From: Pelagicoccus albus
GTDB lineage: Bacteria; Verrucomicrobiota; Verrucomicrobiia; Opitutales; Opitutaceae
NCBI RefSeq assembly: GCF_014230145.1
Contig: NZ_JACHVC010000006.1
Coordinates: 496,001 to 560,000, forward strand
Length of the DNA: 64,000 nt
Direction: 5' to 3'
This document shows positions 33,347 through 42,300 of the stretch, in pieces. The position numbers and the translations under genes were made by a program. The notes beneath the pieces are model-generated. The model saw only the letters and a list, made by a program, of their open reading frames with translations. It did not search any database and was not told the origin of the DNA. The number at the start of each line of letters is the position of its first letter. Position 1 is the first letter of the stretch.

Positions 33347-34813
33347 ATGAGTTCGAAACTTTCCGACATCTCCCACGACCAGTTCGCGGTGCGCCGCCAA
33401 AAGCTTGCCGATTTGCGCGACAAGGGCGTGGACCCATTTCGTACCGATTTCCAGCCCACCCATTTTTCCTCGGAGGCGGTAGCCGCTTTTGTGGAGGGAG
33501 CAGAACCGGAGGAGCAGCCGACCGTTAGCGTGGCGGGTCGTTTGATCGTCATCCGCAAGATGGGCAAAGCGCAGTTTGTCAAAATCCAAGACCAGGCTGG
33601 GATCATCCAGCTCTACGTTCGTTTGGATGGGATCGGAGCCGACGAGTACGCCGACTTCAAGAAGCTCGACCTTGGCGATATCATTGGAGTCGAGGGACAG
33701 CTCTTTCAGACCAAAACAGGCGAAATCAGCATTCGCGCTTCGAAGTACGCTCTCGTTTCAAAATCGCTCCGACCGCTTCCTGAGAAGTTCCATGGTTTGA
33801 CCGATGCGGAGCAGAAGTATCGCCAGCGTCATTTGGATCTGATCATGAACAAGGAATCCCGCGAGCGCTTCTTTAACAGAAGCCGCATCGTGAGCGGAAT
33901 CCGTCGATACCTCGAAGACCGGTCATTTCTAGAGGTTGAGACCCCCGTGTTTCAAAACATCGCCGGGGGTGCGGCGGCCAAGCCTTTCGTGACCCACCAC
34001 AACACTTTGGATCGCGACTTCTTCATGCGAATCTCGCTTGAGCTTTACCTCAAGCGTCTGCTGGTAGGCGGATTCGACCGAGTTTTCGAGATTGGCCGCA
34101 ATTTCCGCAACGAAGGCATTTCCCGTCGCCACAACCCGGAGTTCACCATGCTCGAAGTGTATCAGGCCTATTCTGATTACCGAGGTATGATGGAGCTTAT
34201 CCAAGGACTGATTCGCCACCTCGTGACGGATGTGCTGGGCGGTAAGGAGATCAAAATGCCTGATGGCGAGGTGATCGACTTCATGGGCGAGTGGCGCGAA
34301 GCCAAGTACAAGGATCTCGTTTGCGAAAAGGTGGGCGATCCGGATTGGTTCTCCAAGAGCAAGGAAGAGAAGCTCGCGAAGGCCAAGGAGCTCGGCTTGG
34401 ACTGCCAGGAAGACTGGGAAGACTACGAAGTTTCCAATGAAGTTTTTGGAAAGCTCATCGAGCCTAAGCTCATCCAGCCGACTTTCGTGACCCACTTGCC
34501 GAAGGAGCTTTGCCCCTTGGCCAAGATCACCAAGGACGACGATTCGACAATCGACGTTTTCGAACTCTGCATCGGTGGTATGGAAATCGCCCCGGCGTAC
34601 TCGGAGCAAAATGATCCGGACGTTCAGCGTGAGATGTTCGAGAAGCAGGCCGGTGAGGAGACGCAAGATGTGGACGAGGACTTCCTCGAAACCCTTGAAT
34701 ACGGGATGCCGCCGGCCGGTGGTCTCGGTATGGGTATCGACCGAATCGTCATCCTTCTGACTGAAGCGGAGAACATTCGAGATGTCATTCTCTACCCTCA
34801 GCTGAGGTCGTAA
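33347..34813 (+). CDS. lysS: Lysine--tRNA ligase, class II
   Basis: The enzyme charges tRNA-Lys. It has the N-terminal OB-fold ([21 protein letters not shown]), motif 2 ([23 protein letters not shown]) and motif 3 ([23 protein letters not shown]). I chose the ATG at 33347 (488 residues); the long open frame upstream from 33248 adds 33 residues unlike any LysRS. The lysine-specific segment reads [19 protein letters not shown], slightly unlike the E. coli NGxEIANxxSELND but still recognisable. A hairpin terminator follows at 34851. Confidence 0.97.
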   Translation: MSSKLSDISHDQFAVRRQKLADLRDKGVDPFRTDFQPTHFSSEAVAAFVEGAEPEEQPTVSVAGRLIVIRKMGKAQFVKIQDQAGIIQLYVRLDGIGADEYADFKKLDLGDIIGVEGQLFQTKTGEISIRASKYALVSKSLRPLPEKFHGLTDAEQKYRQRHLDLIMNKESRERFFNRSRIVSGIRRYLEDRSFLEVETPVFQNIAGGAAAKPFVTHHNTLDRDFFMRISLELYLKRLLVGGFDRVFEIGRNFRNEGISRRHNPEFTMLEVYQAYSDYRGMMELIQGLIRHLVTDVLGGKEIKMPDGEVIDFMGEWREAKYKDLVCEKVGDPDWFSKSKEEKLAKAKELGLDCQEDWEDYEVSNEVFGKLIEPKLIQPTFVTHLPKELCPLAKITKDDDSTIDVFELCIGGMEIAPAYSEQNDPDVQREMFEKQAGEETQDVDEDFLETLEYGMPPAGGLGMGIDRIVILLTEAENIRDVILYPQLRS

Positions 34814-34850
34814 GGGACAACCGAATACAGAGCCTTGATGTTATTTACGA

Positions 34851-34884
34851 GGACGGCACCTGCGGGAGCCGTCCTTTGTCTTTT
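34851..34884 (+). terminator. Intrinsic terminator after lysS
   Basis: GGACGGC (34851-34857) pairs with GCCGTCC (34868-34874) around a 10-nt loop and is followed by TTTGTCTTTT. Confidence 0.8.
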
Positions 34885-34937
34885 CAGCGCTTAAACTGGC
34901 TTGCTTCCGTAGCCCGCTTACCAATCCTATCGGCCAG

Positions 34938-36167
34938 ATGCCTTGGTACCTCTATATCGCGATTCGCCATACCTTTCCGAAAGGAAAGCGTTTGCCGTTT
35001 TTCACGATCATGTCGGTAACAGGCGTCGTCCTCGGAACCATGGCCCTGGTGGTCGTATTGAGCGTCTTCAACGGTTTTGGTCATGCTATTCGTGAGGTGG
35101 TGGCGGATACGACCGGCGACCTAAAGGTAATGAACGGCCGTATTTTCGACGATTACGACGAAAAGATCGATCTCCTGGAGTCATCAGAACTGGTGGAAGC
35201 TGCAGCGCCATCGGCCTTTGGGGTTGTCATGTTGCAGGCGGGTAATCGGCCCATTTTTCCGCAAGTGCAAGGTGTCGATATCGACAAGGAACGGCAGATT
35301 GTACCCCTTGATGATTACGTGAAGTACGGTTCGCTTGAGGAGTTGGACGACGACTCGATTTTGATTAGCTCAGGGATCGCAAACACCTTGAGGCTAAGAG
35401 TCGGCGAGGAGGTCGATGTCTATACGCCACTGATGATTGAGCGGCTGAAGCAAAACGAGGTTCTTTTGCCGCGCTTGATGAGGGTGGCTGGCATTTTCGA
35501 GACTGGCTTCGCCAAAATCGACGAAAATACGATTATCACCACTCTGCGAACAATGCAGGATCTCTATGGGCTCGAGGATGGTGTGCACGCCCTGAAGGTT
35601 AAGCTGAAAGCGGGCGTTGATGCGACTTATGCGGCCCAAGAATTGCAAACGCTTGTGGAACCGCCCTTCCGAGTATCCACTTGGCTCGAAAGCAACGCGG
35701 AGTATCTGGCTATTATCCAATTTGAGAAGCGTATGATGTTCTTTCTGCTGCTAATAATCGTAGTGGTAGCCTCGTTCTCGATCGCGACTTCACTCTTCAC
35801 ATCGGTAGTCAAGAAGACGCGTGAGATTGGGTTGTTTGCGTCCATGGGAGCTACGAGTCGACAGATCGTTGCTTGCTTTGTACTTCAAGGTTTCTCGGTC
35901 GGGCTGGTGGGAACAGTGATCGGCTTTGGCCTGAGCTTTGCGATCCTTAGTATGCGCGAAACCATTACAGATACTATTTTCGGAATGCTCGGTGGTAAGG
36001 AACAGACTATGCAGTTCTACTTTTTCTCCGAATTGCCGGTGCACTATGTTCCGTCTGACTTAGCTTTGATAGCGGTGCTGACTATTTCGATCGCCACGCT
36101 CGCTGGCCTGGTACCTGCGGTAAAAGCGGGGCGTCTCAAACCTGTGGAGGCTTTACGCAGTGAGTGA
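34938..36167 (+). CDS. LolC/LolE-type lipoprotein-releasing ABC permease
   Basis: The 409-residue protein has the LolC/E architecture: membrane helix ~20-45, a large periplasmic domain, then three helices in the last ~140 residues. The N-terminal sequence (PWYLYIAIRHTFPKGKRLPFFTIMS) and the KKTREIGLFASMGATSRQIV and PAVKAGRLKPVEALR segments are typical. Such permeases release lipoproteins from the inner membrane for carriage to the outer membrane. Only one permease gene is present, so it may act as a homodimer as LolF-type proteins do elsewhere. It overlaps lolD by 8 nt. Confidence 0.9.
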   Translation: MPWYLYIAIRHTFPKGKRLPFFTIMSVTGVVLGTMALVVVLSVFNGFGHAIREVVADTTGDLKVMNGRIFDDYDEKIDLLESSELVEAAAPSAFGVVMLQAGNRPIFPQVQGVDIDKERQIVPLDDYVKYGSLEELDDDSILISSGIANTLRLRVGEEVDVYTPLMIERLKQNEVLLPRLMRVAGIFETGFAKIDENTIITTLRTMQDLYGLEDGVHALKVKLKAGVDATYAAQELQTLVEPPFRVSTWLESNAEYLAIIQFEKRMMFFLLLIIVVVASFSIATSLFTSVVKKTREIGLFASMGATSRQIVACFVLQGFSVGLVGTVIGFGLSFAILSMRETITDTIFGMLGGKEQTMQFYFFSELPVHYVPSDLALIAVLTISIATLAGLVPAVKAGRLKPVEALRSE

Positions 36168-36837
36168 GTTCGCCATCAAAGCCGAAGGCGTCGCCAAGTC
36201 CTATCAAACAGGCGAAACCACACTGGAAGTTCTCAGAGAGGTTTCTTTGTCCGTGAAAAAAGGCGAGTTTATCAGCATCCAGGGCGAATCTGGATGCGGG
36301 AAAACGACCTTGTTAAATGTGCTGGCTGGCATCGAGTCACCCGGCAACGGTTTTGTAGAGTGGGGTGGTGAGCGAATTGATGCCTTCGGGCGTAATGCCC
36401 TTGCCGTTAAACGAGGGAGATACCTCGGAATCGTATTCCAATCCTATTACCTAGTGCCGGAAATCGACTCTCTTCAAAACGTCCTTATGAGCCGCAGAAT
36501 TCTGGGTGGGCGAATCGGCAAGTCGGAAATCGATGAAGCTCGGAGAATGTTGGAAAAGGTGGGCCTTGGCGATAGATGTCACCAAATGCCAAATACGCTT
36601 TCGGGAGGAGAGCGACAGCGTGTCGCGATAGCGAGAGCATTGCTTGTTAATCCAAATGTCGTTCTGGCTGATGAGCCAACTGGAAATTTAGACGAGGGAA
36701 CCGGAAACCGCGTAATGTCCCAGCTTCGCGAGCTTTGCGAAGAGTTGGGCACGGCACTGGTTCTCGTAACGCATAACGCTGAACACGCTGCACTCGCGGA
36801 TCGCCAGCTTACTTTATCCCAGGGATCTATTTCCTGA
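36160..36837 (+). CDS. lolD: Lipoprotein-releasing system ATP-binding protein LolD
   Basis: The 225-residue ATPase has Walker A GESGCGKTT at about residue 43, the signature LSGGERQRVAIARAL, Walker B VVLADEPTGNLD and LVTHNAEHAALADR. The EPTGNLD stretch is typical of the LolD/MacB/FtsE group. The GTG start overlaps the permease stop by 8 nt, so the two are probably translated together. It powers lipoprotein release, consistent with an outer-membrane lineage. lpxB follows 9 bp later. Confidence 0.94.
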   Translation: MSEFAIKAEGVAKSYQTGETTLEVLREVSLSVKKGEFISIQGESGCGKTTLLNVLAGIESPGNGFVEWGGERIDAFGRNALAVKRGRYLGIVFQSYYLVPEIDSLQNVLMSRRILGGRIGKSEIDEARRMLEKVGLGDRCHQMPNTLSGGERQRVAIARALLVNPNVVLADEPTGNLDEGTGNRVMSQLRELCEELGTALVLVTHNAEHAALADRQLTLSQGSIS

Positions 36838-36846
36838 ATTATTCTG

Positions 36847-38031
36847 ATGTCCCATCCCAACGACCCTGATTTCTCCTTCGCTAGCCCAAACACGCAAACC
36901 GTGGATGTCTTGGTTGTGGCAGGAGAGCACTCTGGCGACGAGCATGCCGCCCGCATGATTACAGCGGCAAAGGACAAGTCCCCAGAGCTGAATGTTTGCG
37001 CAGTGGGAGGTAGGCACTTGGAGGCGGCTGGCGCTCAACTGCTTTTTGACCTGACTGAGTATTCAGTAATTGGATTCGTGGAGGTGCTAAAACACTACAA
37101 GGAGCTGAAGCGATTGTTCGATGAAATCGTTTCCTGGATTACTGAATACAGACCCAAGGTTGTAGTCTTTGTCGATTACCCAGGTTTGAATCTTCGTATT
37201 GCCAAAAAGCTGACAGAGGAGGGGATATCCTGCAAAGGCGGCGGCTCGACACGTTTGCTCCACTACATAAGTCCGCAGGTTTGGGCTTGGAAGGCTAAGC
37301 GCAAATACGAGATGGCAAAGATTCTGGACTCTCTGGCTGTCATTTTCCCGTTCGAGGTCGACGTTTTTGACGACACGGGTTTGGAAGCGCGTTTCGTTGG
37401 ACATCCTTTCCTGTCCTCCGACTATGATTTGCCGGTTAGCTTTGCCCCGGATGGGCCTATCCTGCTTTTGCCTGGAAGTCGAAGAGGAGCCATTTCCCGC
37501 ATAGCCCCGATGTTGTTTTCGGCGTTTGCAGAATGCTTGAAAAGCAAATCGAAGCTGACGGCGGTTTGCATCTACGCTACAGATGACCTCAAGGACCTGT
37601 TAGTGGAGATCTTAAAGGACTACCCCAGTGTAGCCGAACGAATTGAACTTGTTCCCAATACTGAAAACGTTGAGGCGAGAGCGGTGCTGACAAGTTCCGG
37701 GACTATGTCTCTGAATTGCGCTTTGGCGAATATCCCTGGAGCGGTCGTTTACCGAACTCACCCGGTCACCTACGTGATGGCGAAGTTTTTGGTAAAAGTG
37801 AAATACATTGGCATCGCCAACCTGCTTCTAGATAAGCCGCTCTATCCTGAGTATATCCAAGGAGCGGCGACGAAGAAGCGCTTGTCGTCGGAGTTGATCG
37901 ATTGCATCGAGAATGTGGAACGTCTGCGGCAGACTCGAAATTGGGCTGCAGAATTGCGGGATCACCTTGATCAGCCTGACAATGGCGGCGTATCCGGATG
38001 GCTTTTGGATTACGTAGAGCGCGATTCTTAA
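36847..38031 (+). CDS. lpxB: Lipid-A-disaccharide synthase
   Basis: LpxB (GT19) joins two acylated glucosamines to form lipid A disaccharide, in the cytoplasm at the inner membrane. The 394 residues show VVAGEHSGDEHAARM at the N-terminus, YISPQVWAWKAKRKYEMAK, the FPFEVDVFD and FVGHP motifs, LLPGSRRGAISRIAPM and SSGTMSLNCAL. The family's His/Glu motif is replaced at the start by EHSGD, a minor variation. It lies 9 bp after lolD and its product feeds outer-membrane biogenesis. Confidence 0.93.
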   Translation: MSHPNDPDFSFASPNTQTVDVLVVAGEHSGDEHAARMITAAKDKSPELNVCAVGGRHLEAAGAQLLFDLTEYSVIGFVEVLKHYKELKRLFDEIVSWITEYRPKVVVFVDYPGLNLRIAKKLTEEGISCKGGGSTRLLHYISPQVWAWKAKRKYEMAKILDSLAVIFPFEVDVFDDTGLEARFVGHPFLSSDYDLPVSFAPDGPILLLPGSRRGAISRIAPMLFSAFAECLKSKSKLTAVCIYATDDLKDLLVEILKDYPSVAERIELVPNTENVEARAVLTSSGTMSLNCALANIPGAVVYRTHPVTYVMAKFLVKVKYIGIANLLLDKPLYPEYIQGAATKKRLSSELIDCIENVERLRQTRNWAAELRDHLDQPDNGGVSGWLLDYVERDS

Positions 38032-38183
38032 GCCTCCTGCTGCGGTTGGCCCTAGTATGGGTTGGCCATTTTGGAACTTGGCAGGCCTTGGCTAGTCCCA
38101 CATTACGGTCAAGTTGACGTTACGATTGACCGATTACATAGGTAGGATAGTAGGTAACATCGACAATTCCCCCAACCCCAAAG

Positions 38184-38747
38184 ATGAGAATCCTAGCAGT
38201 ATCAATTTTTTCCCTCTTACTGGCTCTCGGAAAGAGCGTGGGTCAGCCGAGCATGCTCGAGCTGCCCAAACCACACTTTGTGTATCCGAAGGGATTTGAG
38301 GTCGTAAACGCCAAACAAGCGGCTGAGCTATTAGGCACTGAAACGCTTCCCATGATCACGACGGTTAGCGAAACGGGGGAAACGGTTATCACCTATGATT
38401 CCGAGTACCATCCAGACAAGGGATTGAAGCTGGAGAAGCTAAAGTCCGTATTGCCAGGACTGCTCAAAGAGCAATCGCCCAACATAAACTGGCTCGCCTA
38501 CGATTATACGAAATTCGACGGAGATACTTGGATCTATGGAGAATTCAACTCCTCCAATCCAGAAGACAATCGCTACAATATCATCATGCAGACGGTGAAG
38601 AACGACATGCTCTTCAACGTGAATGTGGCCTCGACCCGGGAAGAGTTTGCTCGAATCGGCGAAGAGATTCGAGCCTGCCTAGCGGAGACGACGCTCAAAG
38701 TGCAGGCCATCAATCTCCAGCCATCTTTCGAAGAAAGCAGTCAATAG
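38184..38747 (+). CDS. Secreted hypothetical protein
   Basis: I do not recognise a family. The 187-residue protein has a signal peptide (MRILAVSIFSLLLALGKSVGQ, cleavage near residue 20), so it is exported. The mature part is acidic, mixed alpha/beta, and has no cysteine until near the end (ACLAE). Segments such as WLAYDYTKFDGDTWIYGEFN may form a strand-rich core. It follows lpxB by 152 bp and lies opposite the micro-protein and deaD on the minus strand. Function unknown. Confidence 0.72.
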   Translation: MRILAVSIFSLLLALGKSVGQPSMLELPKPHFVYPKGFEVVNAKQAAELLGTETLPMITTVSETGETVITYDSEYHPDKGLKLEKLKSVLPGLLKEQSPNINWLAYDYTKFDGDTWIYGEFNSSNPEDNRYNIIMQTVKNDMLFNVNVASTREEFARIGEEIRACLAETTLKVQAINLQPSFEESSQ

Positions 38748-38776
38748 CCGCCTCTATCGACGGGGATTTGATTTGG

Positions 38777-38920
38777 CTAGTCGTCGCTGCAGCAGCTATC
38801 GCACGATTCGACGTAACAAGCGTCGCACAGCTTCAATGATCCGGTTTTCTCTTCGATAGAGGCGCCGCAACGTTCGCACTCAGGCTTTTGCTCGTCTTCG
38901 ATTGTTTTCGCTTCCTTCAT
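38777..38920 (-). CDS. Cys-rich micro-protein (47 aa), likely zinc-binding
   Basis: Reading the minus strand from the ATG at 38920 gives 47 residues: a charged N-terminus, CERCG at residues 15-19, CDAC at 32-35, then CDSCC at 40-44 before an acidic end and a TAG. Two CxxC pairs 14 residues apart are typical of a zinc ribbon. I recognise no named family. It lies just past the deaD terminator (38937-38973), so it would need readthrough or a promoter inside the terminator or deaD. No good ribosome binding site is seen. Plausible gene, not proven. Confidence 0.55.
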   Translation of the reverse strand: MKEAKTIEDEQKPECERCGASIEEKTGSLKLCDACYVESCDSCCSDD

Positions 38921-38936
38921 CAGAGAGATTGGTAAC

Positions 38937-38973
38937 TAAAAAAAAGCCGCTTTCGTCATTGGGAAAGCGGCTT
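38937..38973 (-). terminator. Intrinsic terminator after the DEAD-box helicase gene
   Basis: AAGCCGCTTTC (38944-38954) pairs with GAAAGCGGCTT (38963-38973): an 11-bp stem with an 8-nt loop. On the minus strand it is followed by a T run (plus-strand A run at 38938-38945). Confidence 0.9.
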
Positions 38974-38983
38974 GGAATTAAAA

Positions 38984-40780
38984 TTACTTCTCGAAGTGGT
39001 TGCGTCGTTTTTCGACTACGCGACTCATTTGGAGCTGCTGGCCGGATACCCAGGCCTTCTTCAAAACCTTGAGAACTTCCTTCGGCATGCCTTTGGGAAG
39101 GTCCACAGTGCTGTGGTCGTCGAAGATGTCGATTCGGCCAATGTATTTAGCCTCCAGACCGGCTTCGTTGGCAATAGCTCCCACGATGTTGCCAGGTTTG
39201 ACTTGGTGGTTGTGGCCCACTTCGACTCGGAAACGCTCTACATCGGCAGACGGCGCGGGGGCATCGCTCTTGCGGTCGGGGCGTGCTCGAGGGGCATCTC
39301 CATCACGGACGGGACGCTCGCGACGTGGACCTCTGTCCCGTTCGCGGCCGAAATCGCGGTCCTGTCTGGATCCACGGGATTCGCGAGGTGAGCGTGACTC
39401 CCGGTTGTCTTGGAATGAGGGGCTGCTGGATGAAATGCCCGACGGCAGGCTTTTGCCGGCCTGCAACATCTTTAGGAGCACGGCGGCCAAAGTTTCGGCG
39501 TCAGTTTCCAGATTGGCAATGGCGTCTGTGATAGCGGTGCGCTCGCGATTGAATTTCCCCTCAGTGATTATGTCCCCGATTTTCTTCTCAAGTTTCGCCT
39601 GGCGAATCTCGGCTATGAGGGCGCGGGATGGAGGCGGCATCGGCTGCATTTGCTGACGAGTCGCATCTTCGATATTGCGGAGTTTACGGAAGTCGCGGCG
39701 GGTGAGAAGGAGAATGGCCTCTCCGCTACGTCCCGCTCTTCCGGCTCTACCGATTCGGTGAATGTAGGGCTCTGCGTCGTCGGGTATGTCGAAATTGAAA
39801 ACGTGGGAAATTCGGTCCACATCCAATCCGCGGGCTGCCACATCGGTAGCGACCAGAATGTCGATTTTTCCCTCTTTAAGCAGAGCGACTGCCTTTTCGC
39901 GGCGGCCTTGGGAGATATCGCCGTGGATAGCTTCGACGGAATGACCGTTCTGAGCCAGTTCCTCCGCGACTTCGCTGGCGGCAGATTTGGTGCGGGTAAA
40001 GACGATCGCCGCGTCACGCTCTTCCGTTTCCAGCAAATCGCCGAGAACCTCGATCTTGTGCCGCATGCCGTTGCACTTGATGAAGCGCTGGCGGACTGTC
40101 GAAACTGTGGCGGTGCTTGCCTTGATCGCTACGGTGACTGGGTCCTTGAGCTGCTTTTTGGCGATTGCGGCGATGCGCGGAGGCATGGTTGCCGAGAAGA
40201 GGGCGGTTTGGCGTTCTGCGGGCGTATGCTCGAGAATCCACTCCACATCTTCGATAAAGCCCATGCGAAGCATTTCGTCGGCTTCGTCCAGGACCACGTG
40301 AGAAATGCGGGAGAGGTCTAGGCTACCACGACGAATGTGGTCCATGATGCGGCCCGGCGTCCCCACCACAATGGCAGGTTTGCGGTCGAGCTCGCGGAAT
40401 TGGCGAGTGAAGTCGGTTCCGCCGTAGATTGCGGTCACGTGCAATCTTTTGACCATGCGACCATAGTTGGAGATCGATTCGGCAACTTGAAGCGCCAGTT
40501 CACGAGTAGGAGCCAAGATGATGGCTTTGGGCCCCTCATCCTTCGGGTCCAACATGGAGAGCAGTGGGAGCGCGAACGCAGCAGTTTTACCAGTACCGGT
40601 CTGGGCCTGTCCTATGAGGTCGCGTCCAGAGAGGACGACCGGGATGGCTTTGGCCTGGATAGGCGAGGGCGTTTCGTAACCGATTTCGACGAGGGCGTCT
40701 TGTACCGGTTGGCTTAGAGATAGGTCCGCGAAGCGGACAGAATTATTCTGTTCGTTATCTTGTTCAGACATGGTCTGCAT
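38984..40780 (-). CDS. deaD: DEAD-box ATP-dependent RNA helicase, CsdA/DeaD type
   Basis: The 598-residue protein carries all helicase motifs: Q motif region (SPIQAKAIPVV), I (AQTGTGKT), Ia (PTRELALQ), II (VLDEADEM), III (SATMP), V (ATDVAARGLD) and VI (HRIGRAGRAG). After a charged Arg/Glu/Asp-rich linker (residues ~455-520) comes a DbpA/CsdA-type RNA-binding domain (VEVGHNHQVKPGNIVGAIANE). This fits ribosome assembly and cold-adaptation helicases. It ends at a strong terminator and has an inverted repeat in its leader at 40793-40823. Confidence 0.94.
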   Translation of the reverse strand: MQTMSEQDNEQNNSVRFADLSLSQPVQDALVEIGYETPSPIQAKAIPVVLSGRDLIGQAQTGTGKTAAFALPLLSMLDPKDEGPKAIILAPTRELALQVAESISNYGRMVKRLHVTAIYGGTDFTRQFRELDRKPAIVVGTPGRIMDHIRRGSLDLSRISHVVLDEADEMLRMGFIEDVEWILEHTPAERQTALFSATMPPRIAAIAKKQLKDPVTVAIKASTATVSTVRQRFIKCNGMRHKIEVLGDLLETEERDAAIVFTRTKSAASEVAEELAQNGHSVEAIHGDISQGRREKAVALLKEGKIDILVATDVAARGLDVDRISHVFNFDIPDDAEPYIHRIGRAGRAGRSGEAILLLTRRDFRKLRNIEDATRQQMQPMPPPSRALIAEIRQAKLEKKIGDIITEGKFNRERTAITDAIANLETDAETLAAVLLKMLQAGKSLPSGISSSSPSFQDNRESRSPRESRGSRQDRDFGRERDRGPRRERPVRDGDAPRARPDRKSDAPAPSADVERFRVEVGHNHQVKPGNIVGAIANEAGLEAKYIGRIDIFDDHSTVDLPKGMPKEVLKVLKKAWVSGQQLQMSRVVEKRRNHFEK

Positions 40781-40792
40781 TTTGGCTATTGG

Positions 40793-40823
40793 ACCGTATT
40801 GCGAATCTTTCGCTCGATACGGT
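40793..40823 (-). promoter_or_regulatory. Inverted repeat in the deaD leader, 13 bp before the start codon
   Basis: ACCGTAT (40793-40799) pairs with ATACGGT (40817-40823), and inside it GCGAA (40801-40805) pairs with TTCGC (40809-40813). It could form a two-step hairpin in the deaD leader, close enough to the start codon to affect initiation. No regulator is known to bind it. Confidence 0.4.
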
Positions 40824-41005
40824 TCGAATTATAAGCCGGCAGCCTTCAATTGTCCCAACAAGTAGCCCCAGCTCACGATGTGAAGCTGCGGACCCGTGAC
40901 AGGAAAGTAGGAAAGAGCAAGGTAAATGTTTGGAAATCTGCGTGTCTCAGCGCTTTGGGCCGATTTTAATTGTCGTCATTCCTGCCGGACCGCCATTTTC
41001 GAATT

Positions 41006-41728
41006 ATGGGATTCGACTACGAAGAACTGGACTTTCAGCCGACCGAACTCGGTGACTTGATGCTGCGAAGAAGGCGGCTGCCCCAGTTGGGCGAGGTGGA
41101 CATCTTCGAGGTGAAGCTCGGCGACTACTTTCTGATGTCTAGCCTTTATCACGAAGCGGAATGGCAGCTATCGAAACTCGGTCTGGCTGAAGCGGACGGG
41201 GAGGAATTGGATGTGGTGGTCGGCGGATTAGGCCTTGGGTACACGGCGGTATCTGCTTTGGAAGATCCGAGAGTGAAGTCCTTGGTGGTGGTGGATTATT
41301 TGGCTCCGGTTATCGAATGGCACAAGAAGGGTCTCGTTCCGATGGGGGAGTCATTGAACTTGGACGAACGCTGCCGTTTGGCCCACGGAGACTTCTTCGC
41401 TCTTTCGAGGGATACCAGCAAGAGTTTCGACCCTCGTGAGCCAGATAAGCTGCACGACGCGATCCTTCTGGATATCGACCACACCCCCACAAACGTTTTG
41501 CATCAGACTAACACTCGTTTCTACACCCAGGAGGGCTTGCTGGAACTTGCCGAACATCTGAAGCCTCACGGCGTTTTCGCTCTCTGGGCAGATGGCGAAC
41601 CGGAAGCCGAATTCACGGCTCACTTGAAATCAGTTTTCCCGCATGCGGAGGCTCACAAAGTCGTTTTTCCAAATCCAGTGACGAAAACGGATTCTTGCGG
41701 AGCCGTGTACGTGGCCAAAAAAGCGTGA
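41006..41728 (+). CDS. Spermidine-synthase-like SAM/aminopropyltransferase-fold protein
   Basis: The 240-residue protein has a Rossmann methyltransferase-like core: LDVVVGGLGLGYTAVSAL (the glycine-rich nucleotide loop), VVVDYLAPVIEWHKKG, a GDFFALS strand and ILLDIDHTPTN, then a TQEGLLELAEHLKPHGVFALWADGE strand. This order resembles spermidine synthases, but the catalytic tetrad cannot be assigned by eye, so a different SAM-dependent activity is possible. I chose the ATG at 41006; a TTG at 40970 would add 12 residues. It heads a three-gene plus-strand group with the S4 and zinc-ribbon genes. Confidence 0.75.
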   Translation: MGFDYEELDFQPTELGDLMLRRRRLPQLGEVDIFEVKLGDYFLMSSLYHEAEWQLSKLGLAEADGEELDVVVGGLGLGYTAVSALEDPRVKSLVVVDYLAPVIEWHKKGLVPMGESLNLDERCRLAHGDFFALSRDTSKSFDPREPDKLHDAILLDIDHTPTNVLHQTNTRFYTQEGLLELAEHLKPHGVFALWADGEPEAEFTAHLKSVFPHAEAHKVVFPNPVTKTDSCGAVYVAKKA

Positions 41729-41803
41729 GGCTTGGTAGCGATTTTCTCGCCTCCTCCAAAATCTATTATTGCCGGTTTAAAAACGGAAACTAATTTCTTA
41801 TCG

Positions 41804-42043
41804 ATGACTGAGGAGCCAATATCGGAAAAGCGTGAAGTGCGATTGAGAGCTGAATTCGTGGAGCTCAACAAATTGTTGAAGTTTGAGAATGTAGTGATGA
41901 GTGGTGGAGAGGCCAAGGTCGCTATTAGCAATGGCCATGTGCTGGTAAATGGCGAAGTGGAATTACGGATACGGCGTAAGCTTGTCGCTGGAGATCGAGT
42001 ATTTGTGGCCGGCACTGAATTTTCTATCCTCCCCTCTGCTTGA
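41804..42043 (+). CDS. S4-domain RNA-binding protein
   Basis: The 79-residue protein is essentially one S4 domain (FVELNKLLKFENVVMSGGEAK, then ISNGHVLVNGEVELRIRRKLVAGDRV), as in YbcJ/RqcP-like proteins. The S4 fold binds structured RNA; related one-domain proteins act in ribosome rescue or tRNA/rRNA work. The start at the ATG at 41804 is preferred over an ATG/GTG at 41732, which would add an unrelated 24 residues. The stop codon TGA is immediately followed by the ATG of the next gene. Confidence 0.85.
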   Translation: MTEEPISEKREVRLRAEFVELNKLLKFENVVMSGGEAKVAISNGHVLVNGEVELRIRRKLVAGDRVFVAGTEFSILPSA

Positions 42044-42289
42044 ATGAGTTTCAAGCCACCAGGCTACTGCCCAAACTGTGGTGAGTACGTCGAGCAGGGG
42101 GCTGCCGCCTGTGAAAGCTGTGGGAGCTGCGAGGAGACTGGTTGGAATGAAGATGCGATTTACGGCGGCCTAGACTTACCTACCTATGATGAGGAATCGT
42201 CGACTGACCAATCATCCTCGAAGGTATGGGGAGCAATCGTGAGCCTCATCTTACTTTGTATGCTTATCTACGCTTTTGTCTTTCGGTAG
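42044..42289 (+). CDS. Zinc-ribbon protein with a C-terminal membrane helix
   Basis: The 81-residue protein has CPNCGEYVEQGAAACESCG near residues 9-27, a four-Cys zinc ribbon, then a charged linker and one membrane helix (VWGAIVSLILLCMLIYAFVF, residues ~61-80). It is a tail-anchored zinc-ribbon protein of unknown role. Its ATG touches the stop of the S4 gene, so the two are surely translated together. The gene ends 11 bp before the convergent M6 protease gene. Confidence 0.8.
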   Translation: MSFKPPGYCPNCGEYVEQGAAACESCGSCEETGWNEDAIYGGLDLPTYDEESSTDQSSSKVWGAIVSLILLCMLIYAFVFR

Positions 42290-42300
42290 GTGAGCTACCA

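Noticed and set aside
38040-38080. Direct repeat GGTTGGCC after lpxB
   Set aside because: Two short copies only and no hairpin; likely chance.
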